Shown: positions 8,050 through 17,313 of the stretch, one piece after another
Layout of the letters: the number at the start of each line of letters is the position of its first letter
How positions within the stretch are numbered: position 1 is the stretch's first letter
Origin: Patescibacteria group bacterium
GTDB lineage: Bacteria > Patescibacteriota > Gracilibacteria > UBA1369
Assembly (NCBI GenBank): GCA_963169655.1
Contig: CAUJCM010000003.1
Coordinates: 95,741 to 159,740 of the forward strand
Length of the DNA stretch: 64,000 bases
Reading direction: 5' to 3'
Notes under the pieces: generated by a model
Database searches by the model: none
What the model saw: the letters and a program-made list of their open reading frames with translations, nothing else
Told to the model about the DNA's origin: nothing
Position numbers and translations under genes: made by a program

Positions 8050-9264
8050 ATGAAAATAAATACTGATAAAAAATTAATTGAAGAAATACTCACTCGTTCA
8101 GTGGCAGAAATTTTACCTACCAAAAATTCTTTTAAAAAAGTTTTAGAATCTGGCAAACGCCTACGCATATATATAGGCACTGATGCAACAGGCACATCCT
8201 TACATATCGGTCATGCCACAAATTATATGATTTTAGAAAAATTACGCAGACTTGGTCATGAAGTGATTTTTCTTATTGGTGATTTCACTGCAAGAATCGG
8301 AGATCCCACAGATAAAAATGAGTCAGCAAGAAAGCAACTCACTCGCGAGCAGGTTGTTGCCAATGTACAAACTTGGATAGACCAAGTTAAACCAGTAATT
8401 GACGTCAATAATAAGGAAAATCCAGTCAGAGTACTTTACAATGATGATTGGCTATCCATTTTAACTTTTGAAGATATTATCAAACTCACATCTCATTTTA
8501 CTGTTCAGCAGATGATAGAAAGGGATATGTTTCAAGTGCGGTTAAAAAGTGGAAAACCTTTATATTTACATGAGATGTTTTACCCTTTAATGCAAGGGTA
8601 TGATTCTGTAGCGATGGATATTGATGTAGAAATGTGCGGTATGGATCAAAAATTCAATGCACTTGTCGGCCGTACTTTATTGAAAAAACTTAAAAATAAA
8701 GAAAAATTTATATTTATTACCAATCTCCTTGAAAATCCTAAAACAGGTGAAAAGATGATGTCTAAATCTTTAGGAACTGGTGTTTTCCTCGATTTTGACG
8801 CTGATCAAATGTATGGAGCATTGATGGCTCAACCAGATGAAAATATGAAACAATTATTTATCGATTGCACTTGGTTAGGCTTAAAAGAAATTGATCAACT
8901 CCTCAAAAATAAAAACCCTCGTGATACAAAAATGCGTCTAGCTTTTGAGATAACTCAAATTTATCATGGCGAAAAATTAGCTAAAAAAGCTGAAGATAAT
9001 TTCATACAAAAATTCCAGAAAAAAGAAATTCCAGATCAAATATCAAAGTTTAAAGTCCGTAAAAATTCCACGATTATCGATATTCTTGTAGAAAGTAAAC
9101 TGGTTGGGAGTAAAAGCGAAGCTCGTCGTGCCATCTTGCAAGGAAGTGTGAAAATAAATGGGGAAAAAGTTTCTCAGTCAGAAATAAATTCTCCAATAAT
9201 TATCTCCCAAAAAACTATACTTCAAAAAGGTAAAAGATATTTTTTAGAGTTAATTAATTATTAA
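8050..9264 (+). CDS. tyrS: Tyrosyl-tRNA synthetase
   Basis: Charges tRNA-Tyr. 404 aa, class I synthetase: HIGH at residues 52-55 in TGTSLHIGHATNY; GYDSVAMDIDVEMCGMDQKFN for tyrosine recognition; KMMSKSLGTG as the KMSKS loop; and a C-terminal S4-like RNA-binding domain (SEARRAILQGSVKINGEKV). The ATG start follows an A/T-rich leader without a Shine-Dalgarno. Codons ending in C or G (CTC, CGC, GAC) are more frequent than in most neighbours. The last 31 bp are duplicated beyond the adjacent restriction-modification genes, marking this 3' end as an insertion point. Confidence 0.95.
   Translation: MKINTDKKLIEEILTRSVAEILPTKNSFKKVLESGKRLRIYIGTDATGTSLHIGHATNYMILEKLRRLGHEVIFLIGDFTARIGDPTDKNESARKQLTREQVVANVQTWIDQVKPVIDVNNKENPVRVLYNDDWLSILTFEDIIKLTSHFTVQQMIERDMFQVRLKSGKPLYLHEMFYPLMQGYDSVAMDIDVEMCGMDQKFNALVGRTLLKKLKNKEKFIFITNLLENPKTGEKMMSKSLGTGVFLDFDADQMYGALMAQPDENMKQLFIDCTWLGLKEIDQLLKNKNPRDTKMRLAFEITQIYHGEKLAKKAEDNFIQKFQKKEIPDQISKFKVRKNSTIIDILVESKLVGSKSEARRAILQGSVKINGEKVSQSEINSPIIISQKTILQKGKRYFLELINY
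9229..9259 (+). repeat. 31-bp direct repeat, left copy (end of tyrS)
   Basis: The tract beginning GGTAAAAGATATTTTTTAGA and ending TTAATTAATT recurs exactly at 13267-13297, on the other side of the mod-res genes. It encodes the TyrRS C-terminus GKRYFLELIN. Confidence 0.85.
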
Positions 9265-9469
9265 AAAGTTTTCTTACCTATTTAATTATTGAGTAAAGAC
9301 TTCCTTCTATTTATTGATCTGTAATTTTAATTAAATAAAAATTAGAGAAAGATTATTGATAAATCAAATTTATTAAGAAAATTTAATGATTTATTTAATT
9401 AAAAATGATATAAGTTATCTACTATTAAGGTTTAATAATCTTCTAAAATACTAATAAAAGTAAAAATAA

Positions 9470-11020
9470 ATGACTAAAGATTTAATTGAAATAAAAGATA
9501 ATTTAATTAGTGAATTAGATAAACGTTTAGCAGATAAAATAATAGAGAAGACAAATGCTGACTTACTTAAAAAGTTAATTAAACAAGCAGAAACTATTAA
9601 TGAGGCAATAATGATTGCTGAACTAGGTACAACTTATAAACGAACTGGTTTTCATTTTGACAAGCGTCTGGAGAAAATGACCGATACCATCAAATATTTC
9701 AAGAAAAATGAGAAATTGAGTTTTGTGCAAGACAAAAACGCCCTTACTCATAAACTCATCATCGGAGACAACTACGACGCATTGCTTAACCTACTTATTG
9801 AATACAGAAATAAAATTGATGTGATTTATATTGATCCACCTTATGGAAAAGACTCCATGGGTGAGTTTGCCAAAACAAATTATCAAAATGCTATAAATAG
9901 AGACAATCTCCTCTCTATGCTGTATCCACGCCTCGTTCTTGCAAGGCAACTTCTCTCTGATAATGGGGTGATTTTTTGCAGTATTGATGATAAGAATCAA
10001 GCTTATGTAAAAGGACTTTTTGATGAGGTATTTGGGGAGAGTAATTTTGTAGGAACTTTTATAAGAAAAACTAAATCAATGACTGGTGATGATGGAGCAG
10101 GTGTTAATATTCAGCATGATTATTTATTAAGTTACGCAAAAAATAAAATTAATTTATACCTACTTGGGGACAAAAAGACATTCAATTCTTATTCTAATGA
10201 TGATAATGATCAAAAAGGAGACTGGGTTTCAGGCGATCCAACAGCAAAAAGCGGAAGTAGTTCTACATATTTCCCGATTAAAAATCCATATACTTTGAAA
10301 GAAGATTTTCCTCCACAAGGTAGATATTGGGCATTTTCACAAAAAACATTAGAAAAATACATAAAGATCGGCAAGATTAAGTTTAAGAATAATTATTTAT
10401 CTAATCAAAGAGGGTTTATCTTTAAAAGATATAAGGTTGAACTAAAAAGCGAATTTAACCCATTAAGTACTCTTGACTTTATTCAAAACCATTTTATGAA
10501 TTCGGCTGGTACCGTTGAACTAATGAATATTTTAGAAGGCTCACTTTTTAATAATCCAAAGCCAAAAGATTTTATAAAGAAAATTTTACAGAGTTTATCT
10601 AGTGAAGCCGTTATCCTAGACTTCTTCGCAGGTAGTGGTACAACAGGTCAAGCAGTTCTAGAGCTCAATAAAGAAGATGGTGGAAAAAGACAATTTATAC
10701 TTGCTACTGCAAATGAGATTACTGATACCACCCCAAATGGTGTTGTGAATGATGTAACCAGTAAAAGACTAAAAAGAGTGATGACAGGAGAAGATTATGA
10801 CGGTACAAATAACTTCAAATGGTTAGAGAAGAATAAACCACTTGGAGATAATCTTGATGTTTATGATATTGAAGAAGTTTCTCCATATTCAATTGAGCCT
10901 TTTGAAAAAATAGATGAATCTCTCTATGGACAAGAAAAATTAAATGTCAATGACAAAATAAAATGGGTATGTGAAAATTTTGAAAAGACTCAAAAGAAAC
11001 TTGATAATAAACAATTATGA
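9470..11020 (+). CDS. mod: Type III restriction-modification methyltransferase (Mod)
   Basis: N6-adenine DNA methyltransferase and specificity subunit of a type III system. 516 aa. Motif IV is VIYIDPPYGKD (DPPY at 122-125), and motif I DFFAGSGTTGQ lies near residue 384. This order (IV before I) is the beta class typical of Mod. The stretch between, about residues 190-350 (FVGTFIRKTK to LDFIQN), is the variable target-recognition domain and is more AT-rich than the stretch encoding residues 55-150. That contrast suggests domain shuffling. It overlaps res by 4 nt (ATGA), with TGA as stop. Confidence 0.93.
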   Translation: MTKDLIEIKDNLISELDKRLADKIIEKTNADLLKKLIKQAETINEAIMIAELGTTYKRTGFHFDKRLEKMTDTIKYFKKNEKLSFVQDKNALTHKLIIGDNYDALLNLLIEYRNKIDVIYIDPPYGKDSMGEFAKTNYQNAINRDNLLSMLYPRLVLARQLLSDNGVIFCSIDDKNQAYVKGLFDEVFGESNFVGTFIRKTKSMTGDDGAGVNIQHDYLLSYAKNKINLYLLGDKKTFNSYSNDDNDQKGDWVSGDPTAKSGSSSTYFPIKNPYTLKEDFPPQGRYWAFSQKTLEKYIKIGKIKFKNNYLSNQRGFIFKRYKVELKSEFNPLSTLDFIQNHFMNSAGTVELMNILEGSLFNNPKPKDFIKKILQSLSSEAVILDFFAGSGTTGQAVLELNKEDGGKRQFILATANEITDTTPNGVVNDVTSKRLKRVMTGEDYDGTNNFKWLEKNKPLGDNLDVYDIEEVSPYSIEPFEKIDESLYGQEKLNVNDKIKWVCENFEKTQKKLDNKQL

Positions 11021-13161
11021 AACAAGAAGCTATTGATTTACAACAAAATGCAGTTTTATCTTTAATTGAATTAACATCACAAAGAAATGAAATAACTTTT
11101 AAAGCTCCAACTGGAAGTGGAAAGACCTATATGATGGCAGATATGATGAATAGAATTCTATCTGAAAATCCAAATGTTATTTTTCTTGTTTCAACCCTAT
11201 CAAAAGGTGATTTATCAACTCAAAATTACGAGAAATTTTTAGAATATTCTTCAAAGGGAAGCTTTAAATTATTAAACCCATATTTAATAAACAGCCAAAT
11301 AGCAGGTGAAGAAAGATTGTTTATACCAACTGATTATAATGTTTTTATTTTACCTCGTGATTTATATAAAAAAGGAGGGCGTTTAATGCAAGGTGCGATG
11401 GAAGGTTTCTTACAAAATATTACTGGTACTGAATTAGTTGGAGGATTAAATAAGAAGGTCTATTTAATAAAGGACGAATGCCATATTGCTACAAACAATT
11501 TAGATGGTTTATCAAATCTATTTTTTTCCAAAGTATATAATTTTTCTGCAACGCCAAAACTTTCTAGAGGACAACATCCTGATGTAGAAATTAAAAATGA
11601 TGACGCAGTTAATGCAAAGCTTATAAAGGATATTGAACTTATTGATGATCCTGAAAGTAGTGTAGCTGAGGCTATACTCAAATTTGAAGAAATTAAAAAA
11701 GACTATCGAAATCTACTAGGAGTAAATCCTTGTTTAATAATTCAAATTAGTAATAAAGATAAAGCTGATGCAGAAATTGAAGAGATAAAAAAGATCCTTA
11801 ATGAAGCAGATCATGTTGATTTAAAATGGATGTTAATTGTAAATAGTGAGAAAGAATGTGATACAAATGATACTTTTAAGGCAAAAAAGTTACCTATAAA
11901 TAAATGGAAAGATTATGCAAAAGAAAATTCAAGCACTATTGATATTATCATCTTTAAGATGGTGATTACCGAAGGTTGGGATATTCCAAGAGCTTGCATG
12001 CTATATCAAATAAGAGATAGTAAAAGTAAGCAATTAGATGAACAGGTAATGGGGAGAGTAAGAAGAAATCCACGACTTTTAGATTTTGAAAAATTATCAG
12101 AAGAAGCACAAAAACTAGCAATGACTTCTTGGATTTGGGGGATAGTTCCTCAAGAGTTACGTAAAAGTTTTAAGGTAAAATTAAATGGAAATGTAAACAA
12201 AAATTTAATTACTGATGACCTAAAAATAAAAATAACTCAATTAAAACCATTAACTAAAAGAAAAAGTTTTAATATTGAAGAAATTATTCAAACCCTACCT
12301 TCTGAACCAGTTCAAAATTCAATATTTACCTTGTGGTACAGTTTTATTAGAGCTGAAAATGAAATTAAAAATTTAGGAGAAGAATATTCAGCTACGTACC
12401 AAAAATGGATACAATTTACAGAAAATATTGACGAAATTAGATCTAAAACTAATCAATTCATAAATGATTATGACAAAAGTATGGAGGTGGTAAAAGATGA
12501 AGATGGGGAAGAAAAAGAGGTGTCTTTTGCTCCTTCTTCTCATTATCAAGATAATGAGAATTATTTAAATATTACAGATTGGGTCTGGAAGCGAATAGAT
12601 GGAAATGAAAAATTTTCTTTTGATAGTGAGTCAGAAAAAGAATGGGCAGAAATTCTAAAAGATTTAGTGAAAGAGGATACTTTGAGTGATGAAGGGGCCA
12701 GAGTAGGAAAAATAATAGCAGTTGGAGATACAAATAGAAGGGCGGGACAAATAGATATTGAAGGGGGAACATCACCAGAATTATTAAATTTAAAAAAGTT
12801 TTACCTTTGGGGTAAAAATTATTTACCAAATTCCCAAATTAAATTTGAATACTATCTTGGTGCAACATATTCTTCTTATCCTGATTTTGTTATGAAAGAT
12901 GCTTTCAATAGAATTCATATTTTTGAGGTGAAAAGTGTAAATAAATCTTCGAAGTTTTCTAGTATTATTGATGACAATAAATATCATCAAAAAATAAATG
13001 AATTAAAAAAAGCATATTTACATGCTTCAAAATTAACTCATCAGATTTTTTATTTACCAATCTTAAAAGATGATAGGTGGTATGTTTATCAATATTTAGA
13101 AGGTAAAGAAAATATATTGACCAAAGATCAATTTATTAACTTTTGTAAGATAAACACTTAA
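11017..13161 (+). CDS. res: Type III restriction endonuclease subunit (Res)
   Basis: ATP-dependent translocase and nuclease partner of Mod. 714 aa. SF2 helicase motifs: PTGSGKT (residues 31-37), DECH (153-156), FSATPKL, and VITEGWDIPRA followed by QVMGRVRR (motif VI). The C-terminal nuclease core is PDF near 622-624 and FEVKS near 636-640, a PD-(D/E)xK pattern. It overlaps mod by 4 nt, so translation is coupled. On the short side for Res (often 800-1000 aa) but with all core motifs. It looks intact and active. Confidence 0.92.
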   Translation: MKQEAIDLQQNAVLSLIELTSQRNEITFKAPTGSGKTYMMADMMNRILSENPNVIFLVSTLSKGDLSTQNYEKFLEYSSKGSFKLLNPYLINSQIAGEERLFIPTDYNVFILPRDLYKKGGRLMQGAMEGFLQNITGTELVGGLNKKVYLIKDECHIATNNLDGLSNLFFSKVYNFSATPKLSRGQHPDVEIKNDDAVNAKLIKDIELIDDPESSVAEAILKFEEIKKDYRNLLGVNPCLIIQISNKDKADAEIEEIKKILNEADHVDLKWMLIVNSEKECDTNDTFKAKKLPINKWKDYAKENSSTIDIIIFKMVITEGWDIPRACMLYQIRDSKSKQLDEQVMGRVRRNPRLLDFEKLSEEAQKLAMTSWIWGIVPQELRKSFKVKLNGNVNKNLITDDLKIKITQLKPLTKRKSFNIEEIIQTLPSEPVQNSIFTLWYSFIRAENEIKNLGEEYSATYQKWIQFTENIDEIRSKTNQFINDYDKSMEVVKDEDGEEKEVSFAPSSHYQDNENYLNITDWVWKRIDGNEKFSFDSESEKEWAEILKDLVKEDTLSDEGARVGKIIAVGDTNRRAGQIDIEGGTSPELLNLKKFYLWGKNYLPNSQIKFEYYLGATYSSYPDFVMKDAFNRIHIFEVKSVNKSSKFSSIIDDNKYHQKINELKKAYLHASKLTHQIFYLPILKDDRWYVYQYLEGKENILTKDQFINFCKINT

Positions 13162-13190
13162 TTATTTATCTCTTTAAATTCACGTCTTAG

Positions 13191-13221
13191 CCCCCTTCAT
13201 CTCCAAAAAGAGGGGGATTTT
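13191..13221 (+). terminator. Weak hairpin after res
   Basis: CCCCCT (13191-13196) can pair with AGGGGG (13211-13216), followed by ATTTTAAA. The stem is only 6 bp with a 14-nt loop and a poor T-run, so it may be a fortuitous G/C patch carried with the inserted DNA. Confidence 0.3.
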
Positions 13222-13302
13222 AAAGTATCCGAAAATATCGGACAGTTTAAAATGATCACTCCTGATGGTAAAAGATATTTTTTAGAGTTAATTAATTCAT
13301 AA
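13222..13302 (+). pseudogene. Remnant of a tyrS 3' end
   Basis: In frame, this stretch reads KVSENIGQFKMITPDGKRYF then LELINS and a TAA stop. The second half matches the TyrRS C-terminus encoded at 9229-9264 (identical over 31 bp); the first half aligns only loosely (EKVSQSEINSP in the intact gene). It lies right after res. The simplest reading is that the mod-res DNA entered at the tyrS end, leaving or bringing a second, diverged tail. Confidence 0.6.
13267..13297 (+). repeat. 31-bp direct repeat, right copy
   Basis: Exact copy of 9229-9259. Together the two copies bracket about 4.0 kb holding mod and res. Confidence 0.85.
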
Positions 13303-13337
13303 TAAAATAAATAAATCTCCTCCTTAAATCCCCTTCT

Positions 13338-16300
13338 TTATTCCCTATTCCTATATTTATAATATCCAACAGTTATAGCAATGATGATAAGAATTATCCA
13401 CCAACAATTTTTTAATATACTTAACCAAGAATTTGAACTTTGTCCTGACAAATTTCCCTTATTAGCAAAAATTTCAAAATCTGCATTTCCAGATTGATAG
13501 CTTTGATCTTGATTAGACGCATCTTCCAAAACATAGTCATCTTCATCCTCCAAACTAGCATCACCTTCATCACTCAAACTTCCTTCCCCCTCACCTATCA
13601 TCTCAAATCCTTGAGATGATCCATCTTCAAATTCATCAACGCCATTTGAAGCGTTATCAATATTATTTGTTGTACTAGGAATATAAATGGCTCCTTTGTC
13701 TGAATTAGACTCATTTGATACGGGTTTATCCAATAATTCTTCAACTGATTCTGGACTACCTCCAATATCACTTGGGATTTCTTTGTCATTTATTTCATTA
13801 GTAGCATCTGAAGAGTCACCAGCACCTTCTAAAGAACCTCCCTGACTACCAACATCTCCATTAGCATTACTCTCATTGTCACTATCTCCTGAATATCCTC
13901 CATTGCCACTTTGACTTGGAATTACAACCCCTCCTTCAGTAGCTGGATGTCCATAAGGACCACCTGCACCAACTCCACCGCCATTTCCACCACCATTTTG
14001 ATTAGGCGGATTAATTGGAGGAATGATTTCAAAAGTAGGAATATTTAAAGTATTACTTGTCATATCATCCGCGCTCATTAAGTAAAACTTACAATTATTG
14101 TAAACTCCTAAAGGTAAAGGGCCAAAATTAATAGTATTATTACCAATATTTGCTGTTAATGGGCTTGGTACAGGCGTTGCGCAACTTCCAGAAATATAAA
14201 TTGTTCCTGCTTTGTCAGTATTATAAACATAACTTGGGCTAGAATTTTCAGTTTGAGCAGGGATAGCAGTCATTTGAGTTAGATTAGGAATATCATAATC
14301 AGGATCAATATTAGAATCTCTTTCAATAGCTCCCGCATCAATTCCTCCTTCAAGCGGTTTCACTCTTCCAATTTGGTCGCTTACCACAAAACTTGTAATA
14401 TGAGCTATTGTATTTGATAACATTGGTTCAACCATAATTTGACTTAAAGCCCCCTGGACTAAGCTCATGGTCTGATTAATATTATTGGTTTTATTATAGG
14501 CAGGACTTTGTACTGAAATAGTATTGTAATAAGTTTTAGTAACATTATCAAAAGCTGTAGGAAGTAAAATTGCTAGTGTATTTTTAATGTCATCTGCACC
14601 CAAAGCGCATACTGAATTATCATCAAAAATATTAAAATTATTTTCATTAGTACTTAAAAGATTTAAGCTACAATTATTATCTAAATTGGCAGTATTTTTA
14701 GAAAAAATATTATTAATAATTATTGAAATATCAGTATTTTTAACATTAACAGCACCACTAGTTTCTGCTGTATTTTTAAAGAAAGTATTAAATAAAAGTA
14801 AAGCTTGGCCTGGGTATACCATTGGAGCATTAAATCCCTGATAATAAGCAGCTCCACCTTCCTTATTTAGAGCATCATTTTCAATAAAGGAATTTTGCAA
14901 TAAAGAAGTTGGTCCACCTAAAAAAACAGCTCCTCCTCCTGCATCTACATTAATACCATAAGCATTAGTAAAATTTGATATATCAGGCGCTGTTGGTGCT
15001 ATTAGCTTATTTTTGTAAAAAGAAGATTTACTAATTTGTCCTTGCATATAAAAAGTAGCTATTGCACCTCCTATACTAGCTTGATTATTTTCAAAATTAC
15101 TTTCATGAATAATAAAACCTTCTTCAAATAAAGAAGTGGCCATTGCTCCACCTACCGGAGATTTATTATTGTCAAAATGAGTATTTGCAATACTCATTCC
15201 TTTTGCTTGTGTAACTGCTAAAGCTCCTCCCACAATTTCTGCTTCATTATTTCTAAAAGTTGAATTTTCAATATTGATATTAGGATTAAATAAACCACCA
15301 TTAATACCAGAAGAACCAATTGCACCAGCAGAGCCTCGATAGATTGTATTTGGGTCCAGAAAATCAGCAAAAGTTGTATCATGATTTACTGACATAGCTT
15401 TATTATTTTCAAATAATGTATTATTGATATTCAAATCAACAGCAGTAAAATTAATGGCACCAGTATTGTGATAAGTTGAATTTCCATCAAAAACAGAATT
15501 AATCAAATTAAGTCGGCCGGTAGTTATAGGGCCATTTTCATAGCGATTAAAATCTATTGCCCCACCTGTATTAGTAGCTTGATTTCCAATAAAATCAGTA
15601 TTCATAATATTGACATCTCCACCTTTAAATTTAATTGCCCCTCCATCGGATTTTGTATTGATGATATTATCATTTTCATCAATTCCAGACCTGTTATTTT
15701 CAAAAATATAATTTGTAATTGTAAGATCGGTTGGATCATCATTACGCCAACTTTCATTTGCTAAATAAATAGCTCCCCCGTTTGAATTGATTAATGGATT
15801 AATATCATCAAATGCCATATTATTTAAAAATTGATTCCTATTACTATTATCACCAATTATTTTTAAAGATTTTCCATTGAAATAAATAGCTCCCCCATCA
15901 TTTCTAGCATGATTATTAATAAAGTCAGTATTGGAAATTATATAACTTCCTTCTGGTAAATTTGGATCATATACATTTGAAGAAAATATATAAATAGCCC
16001 CACCTAACATATCTGCTTGATTGTTTTCAAATAAACTATCAGAAATATCAGAACTATCAGTATAATCACCATAAATAGCCCCACCAACATATGCAGAATT
16101 ATTATCAAAACGGTCTTTAATAATATCTAAAACAGAACTATTACTTGCATAAATTCCCCCTCCATCTCCACCAGCAGTATTATTAATATATTCATTGTTC
16201 TCTGAGTAAATAGTTGTACTGGGATTTCCGATACCTGCAGTGTCTAAAAATATAGCTCCTCCATAGTAAGCTTGATTATTTTCATATTGGCTATTTAGTG

Positions 16301-16949
16301 TAGTTAAGGAAGAAGGTCCATAAAATCCTGTATCACCTTCAACATAAATTGCTCCACCAGATGAAAAACCAGGATTTCCAGCTACTGAATTAATAATTTT
16401 AACGGTATCAACAGTTAAATTACTTTGATTCGTTACTAAAATGGAACCTCCTGAACTTGCTTTAGTAGCTGAAAATTCTGCATTTCCATTTCTCAGTTCT
16501 AAATTTTTTATTTCATTACTTTTATTATTTTCAAAACTAAAAATTCTAAAATTAGATGATGCATCTAAAACAATATTTTTACCTTGAGGATTTCCATTAT
16601 CATCATTTAGAGTTCCATCAATTATTAAAACTCCAGTTATATCACTAACTTCTAATTCTTGATTAATATCAATAATAGCATCACCAACAGGGATTTCAGC
16701 TACTGGAATTTTAAAAATGATTTTATCACTTGAACCAGGATCTCCAGCTATACAATTAGTATTAGCAACTAGAGCATTAGTATTTGAAGCTTCAACTGCT
16801 TGATACAATTTACATTTCAATGGATCTGTTCCCAAAGTGTTGTCTAAAGTGTTTACAACTATTTCAGCCGCATAAAGTGGGCTAGCAGAAAAAGCAAATA
16901 AAATAGCTACAAAAACTATGCGAAATATATTTAATTTATTGGTCTTCAT
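13338..16949 (-). CDS. CSLREA-type beta-helix surface adhesin with C-terminal membrane anchor
   Basis: 1203 aa, exported (signal peptide ending SPLYA). Right after it comes VVNTLDNTLGTDPLKCKLYQ with a KCKLYQAVEASN motif, a divergent form of the CSLREA motif. Residues ~140-800 are a right-handed beta-helix with many GGAIY/GGAIF turns and NN-rich rungs, as in Pmp-like adhesins. Near residue 890 is one copy of the Cys-containing Ig-like domain shared with the SLH protein at 2685. Next is a long Gly/Ser/Asn/Asp/Glu-rich stalk, then a membrane helix (CWWIILIIIAITVGYYKY) and a basic end, giving outward display. It is on the opposite strand to its neighbours, between two defence loci. Confidence 0.85.
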   Translation of the reverse strand: MKTNKLNIFRIVFVAILFAFSASPLYAAEIVVNTLDNTLGTDPLKCKLYQAVEASNTNALVANTNCIAGDPGSSDKIIFKIPVAEIPVGDAIIDINQELEVSDITGVLIIDGTLNDDNGNPQGKNIVLDASSNFRIFSFENNKSNEIKNLELRNGNAEFSATKASSGGSILVTNQSNLTVDTVKIINSVAGNPGFSSGGAIYVEGDTGFYGPSSLTTLNSQYENNQAYYGGAIFLDTAGIGNPSTTIYSENNEYINNTAGGDGGGIYASNSSVLDIIKDRFDNNSAYVGGAIYGDYTDSSDISDSLFENNQADMLGGAIYIFSSNVYDPNLPEGSYIISNTDFINNHARNDGGAIYFNGKSLKIIGDNSNRNQFLNNMAFDDINPLINSNGGAIYLANESWRNDDPTDLTITNYIFENNRSGIDENDNIINTKSDGGAIKFKGGDVNIMNTDFIGNQATNTGGAIDFNRYENGPITTGRLNLINSVFDGNSTYHNTGAINFTAVDLNINNTLFENNKAMSVNHDTTFADFLDPNTIYRGSAGAIGSSGINGGLFNPNINIENSTFRNNEAEIVGGALAVTQAKGMSIANTHFDNNKSPVGGAMATSLFEEGFIIHESNFENNQASIGGAIATFYMQGQISKSSFYKNKLIAPTAPDISNFTNAYGINVDAGGGAVFLGGPTSLLQNSFIENDALNKEGGAAYYQGFNAPMVYPGQALLLFNTFFKNTAETSGAVNVKNTDISIIINNIFSKNTANLDNNCSLNLLSTNENNFNIFDDNSVCALGADDIKNTLAILLPTAFDNVTKTYYNTISVQSPAYNKTNNINQTMSLVQGALSQIMVEPMLSNTIAHITSFVVSDQIGRVKPLEGGIDAGAIERDSNIDPDYDIPNLTQMTAIPAQTENSSPSYVYNTDKAGTIYISGSCATPVPSPLTANIGNNTINFGPLPLGVYNNCKFYLMSADDMTSNTLNIPTFEIIPPINPPNQNGGGNGGGVGAGGPYGHPATEGGVVIPSQSGNGGYSGDSDNESNANGDVGSQGGSLEGAGDSSDATNEINDKEIPSDIGGSPESVEELLDKPVSNESNSDKGAIYIPSTTNNIDNASNGVDEFEDGSSQGFEMIGEGEGSLSDEGDASLEDEDDYVLEDASNQDQSYQSGNADFEIFANKGNLSGQSSNSWLSILKNCWWIILIIIAITVGYYKYRNRE

Positions 16950-17146
16950 ATTTTAAATTTTGTTTTTTGTATTTTTTTAAATCGTTTTATTTTACCATAA
17001 ATATCTCCTTAAATTAAAAATAAAGGCTTGAACAAGACGTTTTAACTTTACGCTGTTGGGAATTATGTTTTAATTATGGGGTTTGTGAATTATTTGTAAT
17101 ACATTTTATGTTTAGTTAATATAAATTCATCAATTAAAAAATATAC
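16950..17146. other. Spacer between adhesin and MazG-like remnant
   Basis: No coding frame that I can support. It presumably holds the adhesin's promoter on the minus strand, but I see no confident -35/-10 pair. Confidence 0.4.
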
Positions 17147-17282
17147 ATGGAAGAATTAATAAATATATCTGCTAACACTTGCTCATGATGCCAATATCGA
17201 CCTTATTCAGTCAGCACATAAAAAAATTAATATCAATGATAAAAGATTTCCTGTAGATAATTATAAGAAAAGAAGTACTTAG
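17147..17282 (+). pseudogene. 3' remnant of a MazG-like nucleotide pyrophosphohydrolase
   Basis: One frame reads IYLLTLAHDANIDLIQSAHK, then KININDKRFPVDNYKKRST and TAG at 17280. This is the C-terminal pattern of MazG-like/dCTPase proteins (EELADVxxYLL, IDL, KYPVE). The bases just upstream encode MEEL in another frame, so the EEL-D-YLL motif is split by a frameshift, and the conserved N-terminal helices are gone. It ends 31 nt before the DUF262 gene. I judge it a decayed gene truncated when the defence gene arrived (inference). Confidence 0.6.
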
Positions 17283-17313
17283 TATGATTTAATAATTAAT
17301 ATAAAAATAAATT

